Assembly: GCA_030590405.1 (NCBI GenBank)
Contig: JAUUYO010000201.1
Location: 1 to 6,159, forward strand
Length of the DNA stretch: 6,159 nucleotides
From: Kangiellaceae bacterium
GTDB lineage: Bacteria > Pseudomonadota > Gammaproteobacteria > Enterobacterales > Kangiellaceae
Reading direction: 5' to 3'
Positions 5,442-6,159 of the stretch are shown one piece after another. Position 1 is the first letter of the stretch. Each line of letters opens with the position of its first letter. The position numbers and the translations under genes are program-made. The notes under the pieces are model-generated. The model saw only the letters and a program-made list of their open reading frames with translations, ran no database searches and had not been told where the DNA came from.

Positions 5442-6137
5442 ATGCAAGATGATAAACAAACCGACGGCTTTAATATGGTACTCGCCTCGACGGTGCATGA
5501 TATGAAGAACTCACTGGGAATGCTCGGTGAATCAATCAAAGTCATACTCAACCAAATTGATCCGCAACAAATGGATAAAAAAACCGCCGATTCATACGGC
5601 ATAGTACAATATGAAACCTCACGAGTGAATAACTCACTGATGCAATTATTGGCGCTGTATAAGCTGGAAAACAGTCAACTCCCATTTAGTCCTAATTATT
5701 ACAATATTTATGATTTTCTGGATGAACAAAGATTGATTCACAGCCCATTACTTGATGCAAAAAATATTGAGTGCAATATCGATGTTGATGAAGATATTGA
5801 AGGTGTTTTTGATGACTGCCTGTTAGCCACCGTTTTAGAAAACATCATCGGCAACGCGATCCGCTATACCAAGTCAAAAATTTGCATCAGCTGCACTCAA
5901 GCAGAACAACTGGTCATTGAAGTGGCCGATGATGGCCCCGGTTATCCCGAACAAATGATCCAGCTGGCCGGTAGCTATATTAAAGGGATCAATCAAAGCA
6001 CTGGCAGTACAGGATTGGGATTATTTTTTGCCCAAAAAATCGCAGAAATGCATAAACATAAAGATCGGCGGGGTAAAATAAAACTGAGTAACGGAGGCCC
6101 TATGGGTGGTGGCCGGTTCCAGATCCTACTCCCCTAG
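5442..6137 (+). CDS. Small soluble sensor histidine kinase (DHp plus HATPase only)
   Basis: The 231-residue protein contains little beyond a kinase core. The DHp helix carries the H-box STVHDMKNSLGML with H19 as phosphoacceptor. The HATPase_c domain (about 120-231) has the N-box LENIIGNAIRYT (N134, N138), the G1 box VADDGPGYP (161-169, D163, G165, G167) and the G2 box STGSTGLGLFFAQKIAEMH (186-204). No transmembrane helix, PAS, GAF or HAMP domain is present, and only about a dozen residues precede the DHp helix, so it is cytoplasmic and must receive its signal from a partner or through its own core. It follows the REC-TPR gene by 26 bp with AAAGAG as a ribosome binding site, and most likely phosphorylates D59 of that protein. 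After its TAG, AAAAGGATT at the window edge could be the ribosome binding site of another co-directional gene. Confidence 0.9.
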   Translation: MQDDKQTDGFNMVLASTVHDMKNSLGMLGESIKVILNQIDPQQMDKKTADSYGIVQYETSRVNNSLMQLLALYKLENSQLPFSPNYYNIYDFLDEQRLIHSPLLDAKNIECNIDVDEDIEGVFDDCLLATVLENIIGNAIRYTKSKICISCTQAEQLVIEVADDGPGYPEQMIQLAGSYIKGINQSTGSTGLGLFFAQKIAEMHKHKDRRGKIKLSNGGPMGGGRFQILLP

Positions 6138-6159
6138 AAAACTAACAAAAGGATTAGTC

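Overview
The window looks like a piece of a moderately AT-rich gammaproteobacterial chromosome. The best taxonomic pointer is the LysR regulator, which begins MKLQQIKYI and has the same 324-residue length as enterobacterial CysB. The bacterial cN-I-type 5'-nucleotidase and the REC-TPR response regulator paired with a small soluble kinase also fit free-living gammaproteobacteria. I cannot name a genus from the sequence.

Left part (1 to about 1400) is accessory DNA. It opens with the end of an IS21-family insertion sequence. The first seven codons of its transposase gene istA run off the left edge on the minus strand, and the IS end carries a series of 23-bp repeats, as IS21-family ends typically do. 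Next comes a leftward relBE-type toxin-antitoxin module behind a promoter with two palindromes. The relE stop runs directly into a headless fragment of an XRE-family regulator that has lost its helix-turn-helix and probably carries a C-terminal frameshift. Upstream of the module is a non-coding stretch with a 14-bp perfect tandem repeat, probably mobile-element debris.

Middle part (about 1400 to 3555) holds two apparently independent leftward genes. One is a CysB-family LysR regulator whose predicted effector pocket departs from classical CysB. The other is a cytosolic-type 5'-nucleotidase of the HAD superfamily. They are separated by 272 bp.

Right part (3556 to 6159) is a rightward two-gene signalling operon divergent from the nucleotidase gene. 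It encodes a response regulator with a receiver domain followed by a long TPR-like region and no DNA-binding domain, then 26 bp later a 231-residue soluble histidine kinase that is only a DHp plus ATPase core. The kinase probably phosphorylates the receiver, and the output is probably protein-protein interaction rather than transcription. The leader before this operon has a reasonable sigma70-type promoter, several inverted repeats and no convincing Shine-Dalgarno sequence.

I found no rRNA, tRNA, CRISPR array or strong intrinsic terminator. The points most worth a second look are the fused relBE/headless-XRE arrangement, the altered CysB ligand pocket, and the minimal kinase/REC-TPR pair with its structured leader.
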